64,000 nt of DNA. Origin: JAJFHI01 sp050633705. Lineage in GTDB: Bacteria; Pseudomonadota; Alphaproteobacteria; Rhizobiales; Hyphomicrobiaceae. Position 1 is the stretch's first letter; each line of letters begins with the position of its first letter. The notes under the pieces were generated by a model. It made no database searches, was not told the origin of the DNA, and worked only from the letters and a program-made list of their open reading frames with translations. Position numbers and translations under genes: made by a program. The stretch lies in assembly GCA_050633705.1 (NCBI GenBank), contig JBOEGZ010000005.1, forward strand, positions 124,001 through 188,000. The letters are read 5' to 3'. Below, piece after piece: positions 17,415 to 25,515 of this stretch.

Positions 17415-18722
17415 ATGAAGTCAAGGTCACGAGATCGCCAATTGCGGCGAGGCCTTTATCCAGTTTGTCTTGCAAGCGCGCTCTTATTCGCCGCGTTTCT
17501 CGGCCTACAGCCCATGTCGACGGCTGTTGCCGGTGGGCTAAAGTCCTGGTTCAGTAACGAAAGCGCCAAATCGGCGCCTGCGCCAAATTACAAACCGACG
17601 CGATTTGTTATTGGCCTTCCCCAAAACGCAAAATTTCAAGTTTTCTCGTTGTCAAAACCCAATCGGGTCATTGTAGAACTTCCCAACATTAGACTGCGCT
17701 TGCCCCGCTTTACCCAGGCTTCGGCTGCCGGACTTGTAAAGTCCTATCGCAGTGGTCGCTCTGGGCCTGGCAAATCTCGTGTTGTTGTCGACGTTAAAGC
17801 CCCGGTCGTTGTTGAAAGCGCCGAGGTGGAAAAAACCAAAGCCGGTGAATATCAATTGGCCGTGACCATTTCACCGCTGGTATCGAAACTAAAAAATGCA
17901 AAGCGGCGCAACTTTAAATACAGACCCTCAACTCTCGGCGGCGGCGGTCTCATCCAGCCGCCGACACCGCGACGCGCCATCCATCCTGATGAACTTGCAG
18001 CCCGTGCATTCAAACCAACCATCGTGATTGACCCTGGCCATGGTGGACGCGATTCCGGTGCCAAAAAATATGGCACGGTCGAGAAAAACGTGGTTCTTAA
18101 ATTCGGATTGAAATTGCGCGACGCGCTTGAAGCAACGGGCCGTTACCGTGTTCTCATGACACGCGACAGCGATAAATTTATCTCGCTTGACGGTCGTCGC
18201 AAGTTTGCCGAGCAAAACAAGGCCCACTTGTTCATCGCAGTCCATGCCGACTACGCACGCAGCAGTGCCCGCGGTGCAACGATCTATTCACTGCGTTCTT
18301 CTGTTGCCAAACGTCTCAAGTCCTCAGCCCGCCGCGACGTGGCTCGCAAAGTTCTCACCAGCGAGGAAATTTCATCGGTCAACTCTGCTAACGGGAATGT
18401 CAACGCTGTCAGCAACATTCTTGCCGATCTCGCGCGCCGCGAAGTTGAAGTGACAAGTGCACGAAGCTCAATGTTTGCCCGCTCGGTGATTGAGTACATG
18501 GGTGATTCAACAAAATTGAGAAGTCATCCAGACAAAAGTGCCGGGTTTCGTGTTTTGAAAACCGCCAAGTTCCCCTCGGTGCTGATCGAATTGGCGTACG
18601 TATCAAACCGGCAGGACGCAGCACTCCTCAGATCTGACACGTGGCGCAACAAGGTTTCAAAGTCGATTGTAACCGCCGTTGATAATTATTTTTCTGCGCA
18701 CGAAGCACGACTTCCTTTGTGA
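17415..18722 (+). CDS. N-acetylmuramoyl-L-alanine amidase, AMIN-type (copy 1)
   Basis: Predicted periplasmic zinc amidase that cuts the stem peptide from MurNAc during septal wall splitting. Signal peptide about 1-39 (ends STAVA), then an AMIN domain (about 55-165; FVIGLPQNAKFQVFSLS, RVIVELPNIRLRLP), then a catalytic Amidase_3 domain from about 195: IVIDPGHGGRDSG (zinc His), VEKNVVLKFGLKLRDAL (metal Glu), FIAVHADYA (zinc His), and VLIELAYVSNRQDAALL near the end (catalytic Glu). 435 residues, normal for AmiC-like proteins. The ATG at 17415 opens the signal peptide; the AT-rich gap before it contains the CtrA-type site. A paralogue is at 52011-53438. Followed by a strong terminator. Confidence 0.93.
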   Translation: MKSRSRDRQLRRGLYPVCLASALLFAAFLGLQPMSTAVAGGLKSWFSNESAKSAPAPNYKPTRFVIGLPQNAKFQVFSLSKPNRVIVELPNIRLRLPRFTQASAAGLVKSYRSGRSGPGKSRVVVDVKAPVVVESAEVEKTKAGEYQLAVTISPLVSKLKNAKRRNFKYRPSTLGGGGLIQPPTPRRAIHPDELAARAFKPTIVIDPGHGGRDSGAKKYGTVEKNVVLKFGLKLRDALEATGRYRVLMTRDSDKFISLDGRRKFAEQNKAHLFIAVHADYARSSARGATIYSLRSSVAKRLKSSARRDVARKVLTSEEISSVNSANGNVNAVSNILADLARREVEVTSARSSMFARSVIEYMGDSTKLRSHPDKSAGFRVLKTAKFPSVLIELAYVSNRQDAALLRSDTWRNKVSKSIVTAVDNYFSAHEARLPL

Positions 18723-18741
18723 ACTCAATCTTCCTGACAAA

Positions 18742-18785
18742 GAAAAAAGACTGATCTTGGACAACACAAGATCAGTCTTTTTTAT
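18742..18785 (+). terminator. strong bidirectional terminator
   Basis: A perfect stem of about 16 bp, AAAAAGACTGATCTTG pairing with CAAGATCAGTCTTTTT around a 7-base loop, flanked by A-runs and T-runs. It starts 20 bases after the amidase stop codon. Confidence 0.93.
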
Positions 18786-19387
18786 TTTCTGGCCGGGGTG
18801 AAAACCTGTAACCTTTCACCTGGCATGAATGAAACTAGATCCTACTTGGAGGATGTTGCGTTTTATGACGCCACAACAGCAAAAACTCCAATGAGGGGTC
18901 TGGCCCCAAAACCACTTGGGTTTGATCTGCATGGCGCTCGGATTGGACCAAACGGTGATGAAGGCGCTTTTGCATGGTGCCTCTCCATCTTCGAAAAAAA
19001 CCTCGTCCGACGGCCCAAAGGGCGATCAGTCATCAAATCCATAGCGCGACGCATCGGTCGAGCGAACTGGGAGTGTTGCACGATCCGAAAAACGACATGA
19101 ATGAGAGTGTGATTGACGAGGCGGTCATAGATAGGCCTGCCAAAAAAGAGACGTGCGAACCTTTCAAACGTTCCCTCAAGCGACCCTATCCAAGTTCGCT
19201 TTACGTCTGATCGATGTATGCCAGCTGTTTTTATAGCTAAGCTCAGTAACATAAGGGCGCTAGCCGCTCCTGTCCTGACGCATGCACGCTGTGATCTAAA
19301 TCTATAGATCAAACGAGGTGTCTCTTCCCCGCGGGTTTATGATGAAGTGATTCGTGTGACGCAACTGTAAAATTTATGCCACACACA
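18786..19387. other. gene-poor stretch with two operator-like dyads
   Basis: About 600 bases between the amidase terminator and the rpoH terminator. Overlapping frames on both strands (18798-19100 rightward, 18863-19312 leftward) have no recognisable family pattern, no convincing start region and contradict each other, so I do not call them. Two inverted repeats are present: GGTGAAA (18797-18803) / TTTCACC (18814-18820), and TGATCTA (19292-19298) / TAGATCA (19305-19311). The stretch could be a decayed gene or an unrecognised RNA. Confidence 0.4.
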
Positions 19388-19424
19388 GAAAAAAGCGGAC
19401 GCCCCAATTAAGTTGCATCCGCTT
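19388..19424 (-). terminator. intrinsic terminator of rpoH
   Basis: On the minus strand AAGCGGA pairs with TCCGCTT across an 18-base loop and is followed by a run of T residues. It lies about 110 bases downstream of the rpoH stop codon. Confidence 0.75.
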
Positions 19425-19533
19425 GTTTTATAGACATTTTATACAAAAATGGGCAACGAGCACACTCGTTGCAAATACACTCAATGATTGTCAAACAAAA
19501 CAAACCATCTCATGGATTCGCTAAGCGCTTACA

Positions 19534-20436
19534 TTAAGCTCTATGTTCGAGTGTCCCAGCTTTTGCCTCATGCGACGCCTCAACGACTGCTTTTTGAACC
19601 TTCTCAAAGGCACGCACTTCAATCTGTCGAATACGCTCACGCGAAACTCCGAACTCCTTCGAGAGCTCCTCTAGCGTGAGTGGCTCGTCCAACAAGCGTC
19701 GAGCTTGAAAAATGCGACGCTCGCGATCGTTCAAACCAGACAGGGCAGAAGAGAGATAATCACGTCTGTGGTCCAACTCTTCTTCTTCAACAAGCATTGC
19801 CTCCTGGTTTGGCGTATCATCAACCAACCAATCCTGCCACTCGCCGCCACCTTCAGAGTCGACCTTCAGCGGCGTATTAAGTGAACTATCACCACCCAAG
19901 CGGCGGTTCATGGAAACAACTTCTTCTTCCGTGACACCCAATTTGTGGGAAATCTTTGCGACATTATCGGGGTGCAGGTCACCATCTTCAAACGCCTCAA
20001 GTTGGCTTTTGGTCCGGCGCAAGTTGAAGAACAGCTTTTTCTGCGCTGCCGTCGTCCCCATCTTCACGAGGCTCCAAGAGCGCAACACGTATTCCTGAAT
20101 CGAGGCACGGATCCACCACATGGCATAGGTCGACAAGCGCGCGCCCTTTTCAGGGTCAAAACGCTTAACCGCCTGCATAAGGCCAACATTGCCTTCAGAC
20201 ACAACTTCGCCAATCGGCAAACCGTAGCCGCGATAGCCCATGGCGATGCGCGCCACCAAACGCAAGTGTGACGTCACGAGCTTGTGAGCAGCTTCAGAAT
20301 CTTCATGTTCTTTCCAGCGTTTGGCCAACATGAACTCTTCACTCGGTTCCAGGATTGGATACTTGCGAATTTCATTGAGATACCGGGACAAACCACCGGC
20401 ATCTCCGCCTATGCTTGGCAATGTTTTCGTTGTCAT
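19534..20436 (-). CDS. rpoH: RNA polymerase heat-shock sigma factor RpoH
   Basis: Alternative sigma-32 factor that directs RNA polymerase to heat-shock promoters. Seen: region 1.2/2 (GGLSRYLNEIRKYPIL; SHLRLVARIAMGYRGYGLP; EGNVGLMQAVKRFDPEKG), the region 2.4 Trp-rich segment YAMWWIRASIQEYVLRSW, the RpoH box QKKLFFNLRR that separates RpoH from RpoD-type factors, and region 4 with LTLEELSKEFGVSRERIRQIE. Length 300 is normal. It may be one of several RpoH paralogues, as in many rhizobia. A 434-base gap separates it from the upstream RluD-type gene, so it probably has its own promoter and a leader in which translation could be temperature-controlled. Confidence 0.96.
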   Translation of the reverse strand: MTTKTLPSIGGDAGGLSRYLNEIRKYPILEPSEEFMLAKRWKEHEDSEAAHKLVTSHLRLVARIAMGYRGYGLPIGEVVSEGNVGLMQAVKRFDPEKGARLSTYAMWWIRASIQEYVLRSWSLVKMGTTAAQKKLFFNLRRTKSQLEAFEDGDLHPDNVAKISHKLGVTEEEVVSMNRRLGGDSSLNTPLKVDSEGGGEWQDWLVDDTPNQEAMLVEEEELDHRRDYLSSALSGLNDRERRIFQARRLLDEPLTLEELSKEFGVSRERIRQIEVRAFEKVQKAVVEASHEAKAGTLEHRA

Positions 20437-20870
20437 GCCCTACTCCGCGTTGTCACAGTTGATCCTATAAAACCCAGCTCTAAATCGCGCTCAAAAGTTC
20501 TATCTGGTAGAACGGCGTCTTCCAGAAGTCGGATCAGAAAATTAGGTATTGAGCCGCGACCGTACAAAACAATTTTACGCGAGCCCCGTCACAATCCGTC
20601 ACATGCTTGATTGGGATATGGGTACGAATGTGCTCGCTGGCTAGGTGCCAAAGGACAATATTTACCAAATAATGCCCCCGTTATTGCCCGCGCGGGGATA
20701 ACCATTCCGCTCACAGAAGAGAGTTCACCACCGAATACACCTCGACGTTTGCCCCACTTTTGCCATGATTGAACATGGCTACGCAGGTTTTGGTTAGCGC
20801 GAAACCATCTCACATCGCCAACTCATCCGAGCCTTCAGCCAGATCTGCCCCTTCGGCCAGCGCGAAACGA
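20437..20870. other. rpoH upstream region
   Basis: A 434-base stretch between the RluD-type gene and rpoH, both leftward. No supported gene: a 74-codon leftward frame at 20589-20813 has no family signal. Seen: a hairpin GTTAT-TG-CCC-GCGC-GGG-G-ATAAC at 20680-20702, and an imperfect direct repeat with AGCGCGAAAC at 20796 and 20859. The rpoH promoter and mRNA leader should lie in the left half. Confidence 0.45.
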
Positions 20871-21890
20871 TCAAAGTGAATTTTGCTGTTTTAATACTTG
20901 AATGAGGTTCCGCATATCTTCAGGCAATGGGCTTTCGAACGCCAACACCTTTCCGGAGCGCGGATGCTCAAAGCCGAGGTGATGAGCATGCAACGCCTGT
21001 CGGTTAAGGGTCGCCAAAACCGTTTGGGCTTGGTCTGTGAGATGGCGTTCACTTGCCTTAAAACCGCTGCCGTAAACCGCATCACCCAACAGCGGGTGGC
21101 CGATGTGAGCCATGTGAACACGAATTTGGTGGGTCCGCCCTGTTTCCAACTGCAAACTCAGCTGACTAACAACGACCTCTTTACCTTGCTCCGACAGATA
21201 CGTGTCGACAACACAATAGGTTGTGGCTGCCGCCCTTCCCAAGCCGGGACGTACGACATCCATTTTCGTACGACTGTGTTTGCTCCGTCCGATGCGCGCA
21301 TCAACCCGTCCTTTGACCGGCGTAAGCTGTCCCCAGACCAACGCCGTGTAACCGCGAGATAACTTGCCATCACGCCCATGGGCTGCAAATTGTTCGCTGA
21401 GAGCTTGATGCGCCATGTCGTGTTTTGCAACGACCAACAATCCTGAAGTATCTTTGTCCAAGCGATGCACAATCCCCGGACGGCGCACGCCGCCAATGCC
21501 CGATAGGCTATCACCGCAATGCGCTATCAAGGCGTTTACCAGTGTCCCTGTCGCGTGTCCCGCCCCTGGGTGCACGACAAGCCCAGCCGGTTTATCAACC
21601 ACGATCAGATCCTCGTCCTCATAGACGATGTTCAGAGCAATGTTCTCGCCCTTTGGAATGGCCGGGTCGGGCTGGCGCATTTTAATCGTAAATGTCGCCT
21701 CGCCTCTTACTTTTGTGCGTTGGTCTACGACGATCTCGCCATCTACATGCACCCCCCCTTCTGCAATAATCGCTTGTAAACGTGAACGACTTAATGGCGC
21801 CAAATGGCGGGCGAGAAAACGATCAAGGCGCTCGCCTGCCTCCTCAACCGTTGACACCACGGTGAAAACGCTGTCTTCAAAGCCGGTCAC
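20871..21890 (-). CDS. rluD: RluA/RluD-family 23S rRNA pseudouridine synthase
   Basis: Pseudouridine synthase of the RluA family; RluD modifies helix 69 of 23S rRNA. An S4-like RNA-binding domain occupies about residues 15-75 (RLDRFLARHLAPLSRSRLQ), followed by the catalytic domain with DLIVVDKPAGLVVHPG and the invariant HRLDKDTSGLLVVAK, whose Asp is the nucleophile. LETGRTHQIRVHMAHIGHPL and GDAVYGSG complete the signature. 339 residues with an S4 domain fits RluC/RluD rather than RluA. The subfamily is inferred from length and from the common alphaproteobacterial pairing with rpoH; another uridine target remains possible. Confidence 0.88.
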   Translation of the reverse strand: MTGFEDSVFTVVSTVEEAGERLDRFLARHLAPLSRSRLQAIIAEGGVHVDGEIVVDQRTKVRGEATFTIKMRQPDPAIPKGENIALNIVYEDEDLIVVDKPAGLVVHPGAGHATGTLVNALIAHCGDSLSGIGGVRRPGIVHRLDKDTSGLLVVAKHDMAHQALSEQFAAHGRDGKLSRGYTALVWGQLTPVKGRVDARIGRSKHSRTKMDVVRPGLGRAAATTYCVVDTYLSEQGKEVVVSQLSLQLETGRTHQIRVHMAHIGHPLLGDAVYGSGFKASERHLTDQAQTVLATLNRQALHAHHLGFEHPRSGKVLAFESPLPEDMRNLIQVLKQQNSL

Positions 21891-21926
21891 TAATATTTTT
21901 CCTTTTCAAGGTCTGGCTTGCCTCAA

Positions 21927-22391
21927 ATGACAAACTCCGATCCCGACAACACACCCGTTCCTACAAGTTTTCTGCCTCAAGCGGGAGATGAACCAGGCGT
22001 TCGTACCCTAAAAATCGTCGTCTTGGGACTTGGAGCGTTATTGGTAATCGGCATGATGGTTATGATCGCAAAAATTGGCCATATGATTGCCAATCCAACA
22101 CCTGCCAACCCTCGCCCATTGCCTGTTGCCAGCCAGGCAGCAAAGGCTCCAGCAACGCCGGCTGCGCCATCAGAGCCAGCCAGTCCGGCAGCTCAGAGCA
22201 CTCAACACATCGGCGTTGTATTACCACCGCTGGGCAGCCTCACCGCGCCAAAATCCGGTTCCGTGACCCACATGGCATTGTCGGGTGATCGCCTTGCCCT
22301 TCATTACACAACGCCAACTGGACCGATTATCGTCATTGTCGATCTGAAATCAGGGCGAGAGATCCAGCGGCTCAAAGTGGTGCAGCCATAG
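21927..22391 (+). CDS. small single-pass membrane protein beside rluD (DUF6476-like?)
   Basis: Unnamed protein of about 154 residues: a short polar N-terminus, one membrane helix (about residues 29-52, core VVLGLGALLVIGMMVMIA), an Ala/Pro-rich linker (about 55-95), and a compact beta-like C-terminal piece (GSVTHMALSGDRLALHY, GPIIVIVDLKSGREIQ). It is divergent from rluD with 36 bases between. Small membrane proteins in this position are frequent in alphaproteobacteria, and the layout resembles the DUF6476 family; that link is from memory and unverified. The start could also be the TTG at 21918, which has a better spaced AAGG. Confidence 0.65.
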   Translation: MTNSDPDNTPVPTSFLPQAGDEPGVRTLKIVVLGLGALLVIGMMVMIAKIGHMIANPTPANPRPLPVASQAAKAPATPAAPSEPASPAAQSTQHIGVVLPPLGSLTAPKSGSVTHMALSGDRLALHYTTPTGPIIVIVDLKSGREIQRLKVVQP

Positions 22392-22553
22392 GTCTAAAAA
22401 CTGTTAAAAAGGTCTGCAAAATTTTGTTCAAAATTCTTGATGGCCTCTAGGAAGTTAACAATACGAGGTTGTTATTCTGCCAACATGAGCGGCTTTTGTT
22501 GCAGCCAAACCTGCGGTTAGCAGATCCAATATCGCTCATTTTGGGATCCTGGC

Positions 22554-22580
22554 GATCTCGCAAAACATGCGGGAGATCTA
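22554..22580 (+). promoter_or_regulatory. hairpin overlapping the ribosome site of the 74-aa gene
   Basis: GATCTC (22554-22559) pairs with GAGATC (22573-22578), extended by GC/GC closing pairs. The downstream arm contains the GGGAG Shine-Dalgarno core placed just before the ATG at 22581, so the stem would hide the ribosome site. Whether it forms in vivo is inference. Confidence 0.45.
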
Positions 22581-22805
22581 ATGATGAACGATAGCCTCGT
22601 CGCTGCATTGATAAAACGGCGAACCGAACTTCTCGACTTGTTAGAGTCCGAGCGCCCTGACGTGTGCGAAGACCAAAAACATCTTGAAAATGGATCACAC
22701 GAACAGGCCTATTGGCAGCATGGATACCAAACCGCAATCAACGATATATTAGAATCCATATACAGCCAACGCGGCGATGACATCACTCCAGGCCGATTGA
22801 ATTAG
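22581..22805 (+). CDS. small hypothetical protein, 74 aa
   Basis: Not recognised. A polar, mostly helical cytosolic protein (LVAALIKRRTELLDLLESE; HEQAYWQHGYQTAINDILES) with an acidic C-terminus. The GGGAG ribosome site ends five bases before tandem ATG codons (22581, 22584), supporting expression, and the hairpin over that site is described separately. It sits alone between the RluD-linked gene and the convergent CbiX-like gene. Size and helicity would fit a small regulator or adaptor, but there is no motif to say so. Confidence 0.6.
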   Translation: MMNDSLVAALIKRRTELLDLLESERPDVCEDQKHLENGSHEQAYWQHGYQTAINDILESIYSQRGDDITPGRLN

Positions 22806-22864
22806 AATTGCGCAAGCCGTTTTTCAAAACCAACGCCCATTTGCACAAATTTGTTTTTAAATAC

Positions 22865-23791
22865 CTAGGCTATTCGCTTCGAAAACAATCCCGAGAAGAA
22901 GCATTTCACCCGGTCGAAAAACGATACCTTCGGTGCCTGTGATGATGCAGGCGCCGTTGAGACCCCAACTGTTGAAGCCCCAGCTATTGCATTCGATGAA
23001 TTCGCAGACGTAATTGCTCGATTGACAGACTTGCGAATTAAATCAGTTGTCTCAAGACTACGACCAACAGAACCTGTGTAGAGTGCATCCGCGCCTGTTT
23101 CTTCAATCGCCGCTGGCACGTCTTCGCTGGCATGCAACCCTGCGCCGTAAAAATAACCAACAACCACCGTCGGACGGTTTGAAGATTTCAAGACATCTGG
23201 TAGGAAAGGTGCCTCTTCCAACAATGCAACCTCAACTTCTTTAAACACTCCTGCTCCACGCAATTGAGCTGCAAAATGTTGGGTTGCGCGTTGAGATGCA
23301 GGAGATCCACTTTTCGACCCATGACCAACAACCAGCAGACGCGCTGTGGCAGGCGACAGGTTTGCTTCACGTGCCACACCAACGGCTCGCGCCAACATAG
23401 CTGGTGGCAAACCCTGGTCGCGACCAAGTGGAGGTAGAATAATACTGATATCACCACAGCCAGCTTTTTTAAGTTCTTCCGGGATGATTTTCTCAACGAA
23501 GTAACCGGCTGCCATAAACAGTGGGTAAACAAAAATTCGTTCCGGCTTGGCAGCTTTTGCAGCTAACAAAGCAGTTTGCAAATTTGGCTCTCCGTTTAAA
23601 AGACCGCCAGCAACGAAATGAAAAGACCGATCGCTTTCGAGCGCGCCGACGTGCGTTGCCAATGCAGAATTTTGCCGTGCATTACCCCGGTCACCGTGAG
23701 CCACGAGCACAATCGCAGCTTGGCAAGGTGCCACAGTGTCCAGCCGAGAGTTGCCGTTTGCGCCAGACGCTTTGATATCTTGATCGGACAT
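22865..23791 (-). CDS. CbiX/SirB-like sirohydrochlorin chelatase domain protein
   Basis: Member of the CbiX/SirB class II chelatase family, which inserts Co or Fe into sirohydrochlorin for cobalamin or siroheme. Two CbiX half-domains are seen in tandem: first VLVAHGDRGNARQN (metal-ligand His), then RLLVVGHGSKSGSPASQRA with a second His, VALLEEAPFLPD and VVVGYFYGAGLHASED. After about residue 250 comes a Ser/Ala/Thr-rich linker and a hydrophobic, basic end (FFDRVKCFFSGLFSKRIA) that could be an amphipathic membrane anchor, unusual for this family. 308 residues. No cobalamin or siroheme gene is adjacent, so the metal and pathway are open. Confidence 0.82.
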   Translation of the reverse strand: MSDQDIKASGANGNSRLDTVAPCQAAIVLVAHGDRGNARQNSALATHVGALESDRSFHFVAGGLLNGEPNLQTALLAAKAAKPERIFVYPLFMAAGYFVEKIIPEELKKAGCGDISIILPPLGRDQGLPPAMLARAVGVAREANLSPATARLLVVGHGSKSGSPASQRATQHFAAQLRGAGVFKEVEVALLEEAPFLPDVLKSSNRPTVVVGYFYGAGLHASEDVPAAIEETGADALYTGSVGRSLETTDLIRKSVNRAITSANSSNAIAGASTVGVSTAPASSQAPKVSFFDRVKCFFSGLFSKRIA

Positions 23792-24015
23792 CGGCCAAAC
23801 CTCTTCAATTTAGAATTTCAATCACCTTGAAGTTAATTGTGGCTTCACGCGACGAAATATCGCCTCAACTGCGAAGCTGTAGAATCATCATCACGCTGCG
23901 CGCTTTGGGGCAATTGTACTTGCGTACTACGAGACGCTATCACGACACATTGACAGGTGCGCATTGTCGAGCGAAAGCAATTACTTCAAACACGCCTCGA
24001 CGCCGTAAAGACTTT

Positions 24016-24037
24016 ATATCATAGTCATATCATAGTC
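24016..24037. repeat. tandem 11-bp direct repeat before cioA
   Basis: ATATCATAGTC occurs twice head to tail (24016-24026 and 24027-24037) without a mismatch, about 40 bases before the cioA start. The period is roughly one helical turn, so two proteins would bind the same DNA face; the repeat also contains TATCAT, which could serve as a -10 element. It may be an operator or simply slippage. Confidence 0.6.
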
Positions 24038-24075
24038 AGCTCCCAACTCGAACGAAAGAAAGCAGGACAAAATTC

Positions 24076-25515
24076 ATGGATATGGACGCACTTTTATTGG
24101 CACGTATCCAATTTGCTTTCACCATAGCCTTTCATATTGTTTTCCCAAGCTTCACCATCGGCTTGGCGGCTTTTATCGCAACGTTGTTGGTGCGATGGCG
24201 CCTCACCGGCAAAGAACACCTTCATCGGTTGGCACGCTTCTGGACCAAAATTTTCGCGGTTTCGTTCGCCATGGGCGTCGTGTCTGGAATTGTTCTGTCC
24301 TATCAATTAGGCACGAACTGGAGTGAATTTTCTGCAGTCGTTGGCAATGTCATTGGACCCCTTATCGGCTATGAAGTTCTGACCGCATTCTTCCTTGAGG
24401 CAACCTTCCTTGGCATCATGCTATTTGGATGGAACCGCGTTTCGCCAAACCTTCACGTTACAGCAGCCATCCTGGTCGCTGTCGGCACTTCATTATCAGC
24501 GTTTTGGATATTATCGGCGAACAGTTGGATGCACACACCAACCGGTCACGAAGTGCGCGATGGGATCGCCTACCCACTTGATTGGTGGGCGATTATCTTT
24601 AACCCGAGCTTCCCCTATCGCTTTGCCCACATGTTTACAGCCGCATACCTCACGACGTCCCTCGTTGTGCTTGCTGTTGGCGCGCGCTACCTCGTTGGCA
24701 ATCGGTTTCATGAAGAAGCAAAAACGATGATGCGGATGGGACTTGGCATGGTCATCTTCCTTGCCCCATTACAGGCGTTTATTGGCGACATGCATGGTCT
24801 CAATACTCTCGAGCACCAGCCAGCAAAAATTGCGGCAATGGAAGCACATTGGGACAGCTCCAAACCGGGCGCGTTGGTGTTATTCGCAATACCAAATGAA
24901 AAAGAAGAACGTAATGATTACGAAATTTCGATCCCAGGTATGGCGAGCTTGATCCTAAAGCACGATACCAACGCCCTGTTTCCTGGCCTTAAAGATTTCA
25001 AACCAGAAGATCGCCCACCCGTTAAACCGGTATTTTATGCATTCCGCATTATGGTAGGTCTCGGTTTCTTAATGATCGCGATCGGTTTCGTTGGGGGCTA
25101 CTTGTGGCTGCGCCAACGAATGTTTGAGACGCGCTGGTATCTGACACCGGTACAACACGTCTGGCCTCTCGGTTTCATCGCAATCCTTGCAGGATGGTGG
25201 GTGACGGAAACAGGCCGCCAACCTTGGGTCGCCACGGGTATTTTACGAACAGCGGACGCCGTCTCTCCAGTCAGTTTTGGCGCGGTTCTTACAAGCCTCA
25301 TCCTCTTCGTGATTGTCTACATCAGCGTTTTCTCGATGGGCATTTATTATATCAACCGCCTGATCGACAAAGGCCCAATAGGTGCTGGGGCAGAAGCTCC
25401 AGCAGGCTTCGAGGCTGGAAATCCGAATGTCCCTTCGCGACCATTATCGGCTGCAGAACCGGCAGCCCGCGAGGCCCTTAACAAAAAACCTCTGACTTCC
25501 GGAACCTCATCATGA
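24076..25515 (+). CDS. cioA: cytochrome bd quinol oxidase subunit I (cyanide-insensitive type)
   Basis: Catalytic subunit of a bd-type terminal oxidase in the inner membrane: it oxidises quinol and reduces O2 to water without pumping protons. The N-terminus ARIQFAFTIAFHIVFPSF contains the haem-ligand His (about 20), and GWWVTETGRQPW is the conserved loop near the haem b595/d site. At 479 residues with a short Q-loop (the KEERNDYEISIPG region) it fits the CIO branch rather than the longer E. coli CydA. About nine membrane helices are visible. The stop overlaps the cioB start by four bases. A tandem 11-bp repeat lies just upstream. No cydDC or cydX-like frame is in the window. Confidence 0.93.
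   Translation: MDMDALLLARIQFAFTIAFHIVFPSFTIGLAAFIATLLVRWRLTGKEHLHRLARFWTKIFAVSFAMGVVSGIVLSYQLGTNWSEFSAVVGNVIGPLIGYEVLTAFFLEATFLGIMLFGWNRVSPNLHVTAAILVAVGTSLSAFWILSANSWMHTPTGHEVRDGIAYPLDWWAIIFNPSFPYRFAHMFTAAYLTTSLVVLAVGARYLVGNRFHEEAKTMMRMGLGMVIFLAPLQAFIGDMHGLNTLEHQPAKIAAMEAHWDSSKPGALVLFAIPNEKEERNDYEISIPGMASLILKHDTNALFPGLKDFKPEDRPPVKPVFYAFRIMVGLGFLMIAIGFVGGYLWLRQRMFETRWYLTPVQHVWPLGFIAILAGWWVTETGRQPWVATGILRTADAVSPVSFGAVLTSLILFVIVYISVFSMGIYYINRLIDKGPIGAGAEAPAGFEAGNPNVPSRPLSAAEPAAREALNKKPLTSGTSS

Noticed and set aside
18798..19312. Open frames on both strands after the amidase terminator
   Set aside because: They overlap each other, have biased composition typical of chance frames, no ribosome site and no family pattern.
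20589..20813. 74-codon leftward frame between the RluD-type gene and rpoH
   Set aside because: Composition and context do not support coding; a hairpin and the rpoH leader occupy the same bases.
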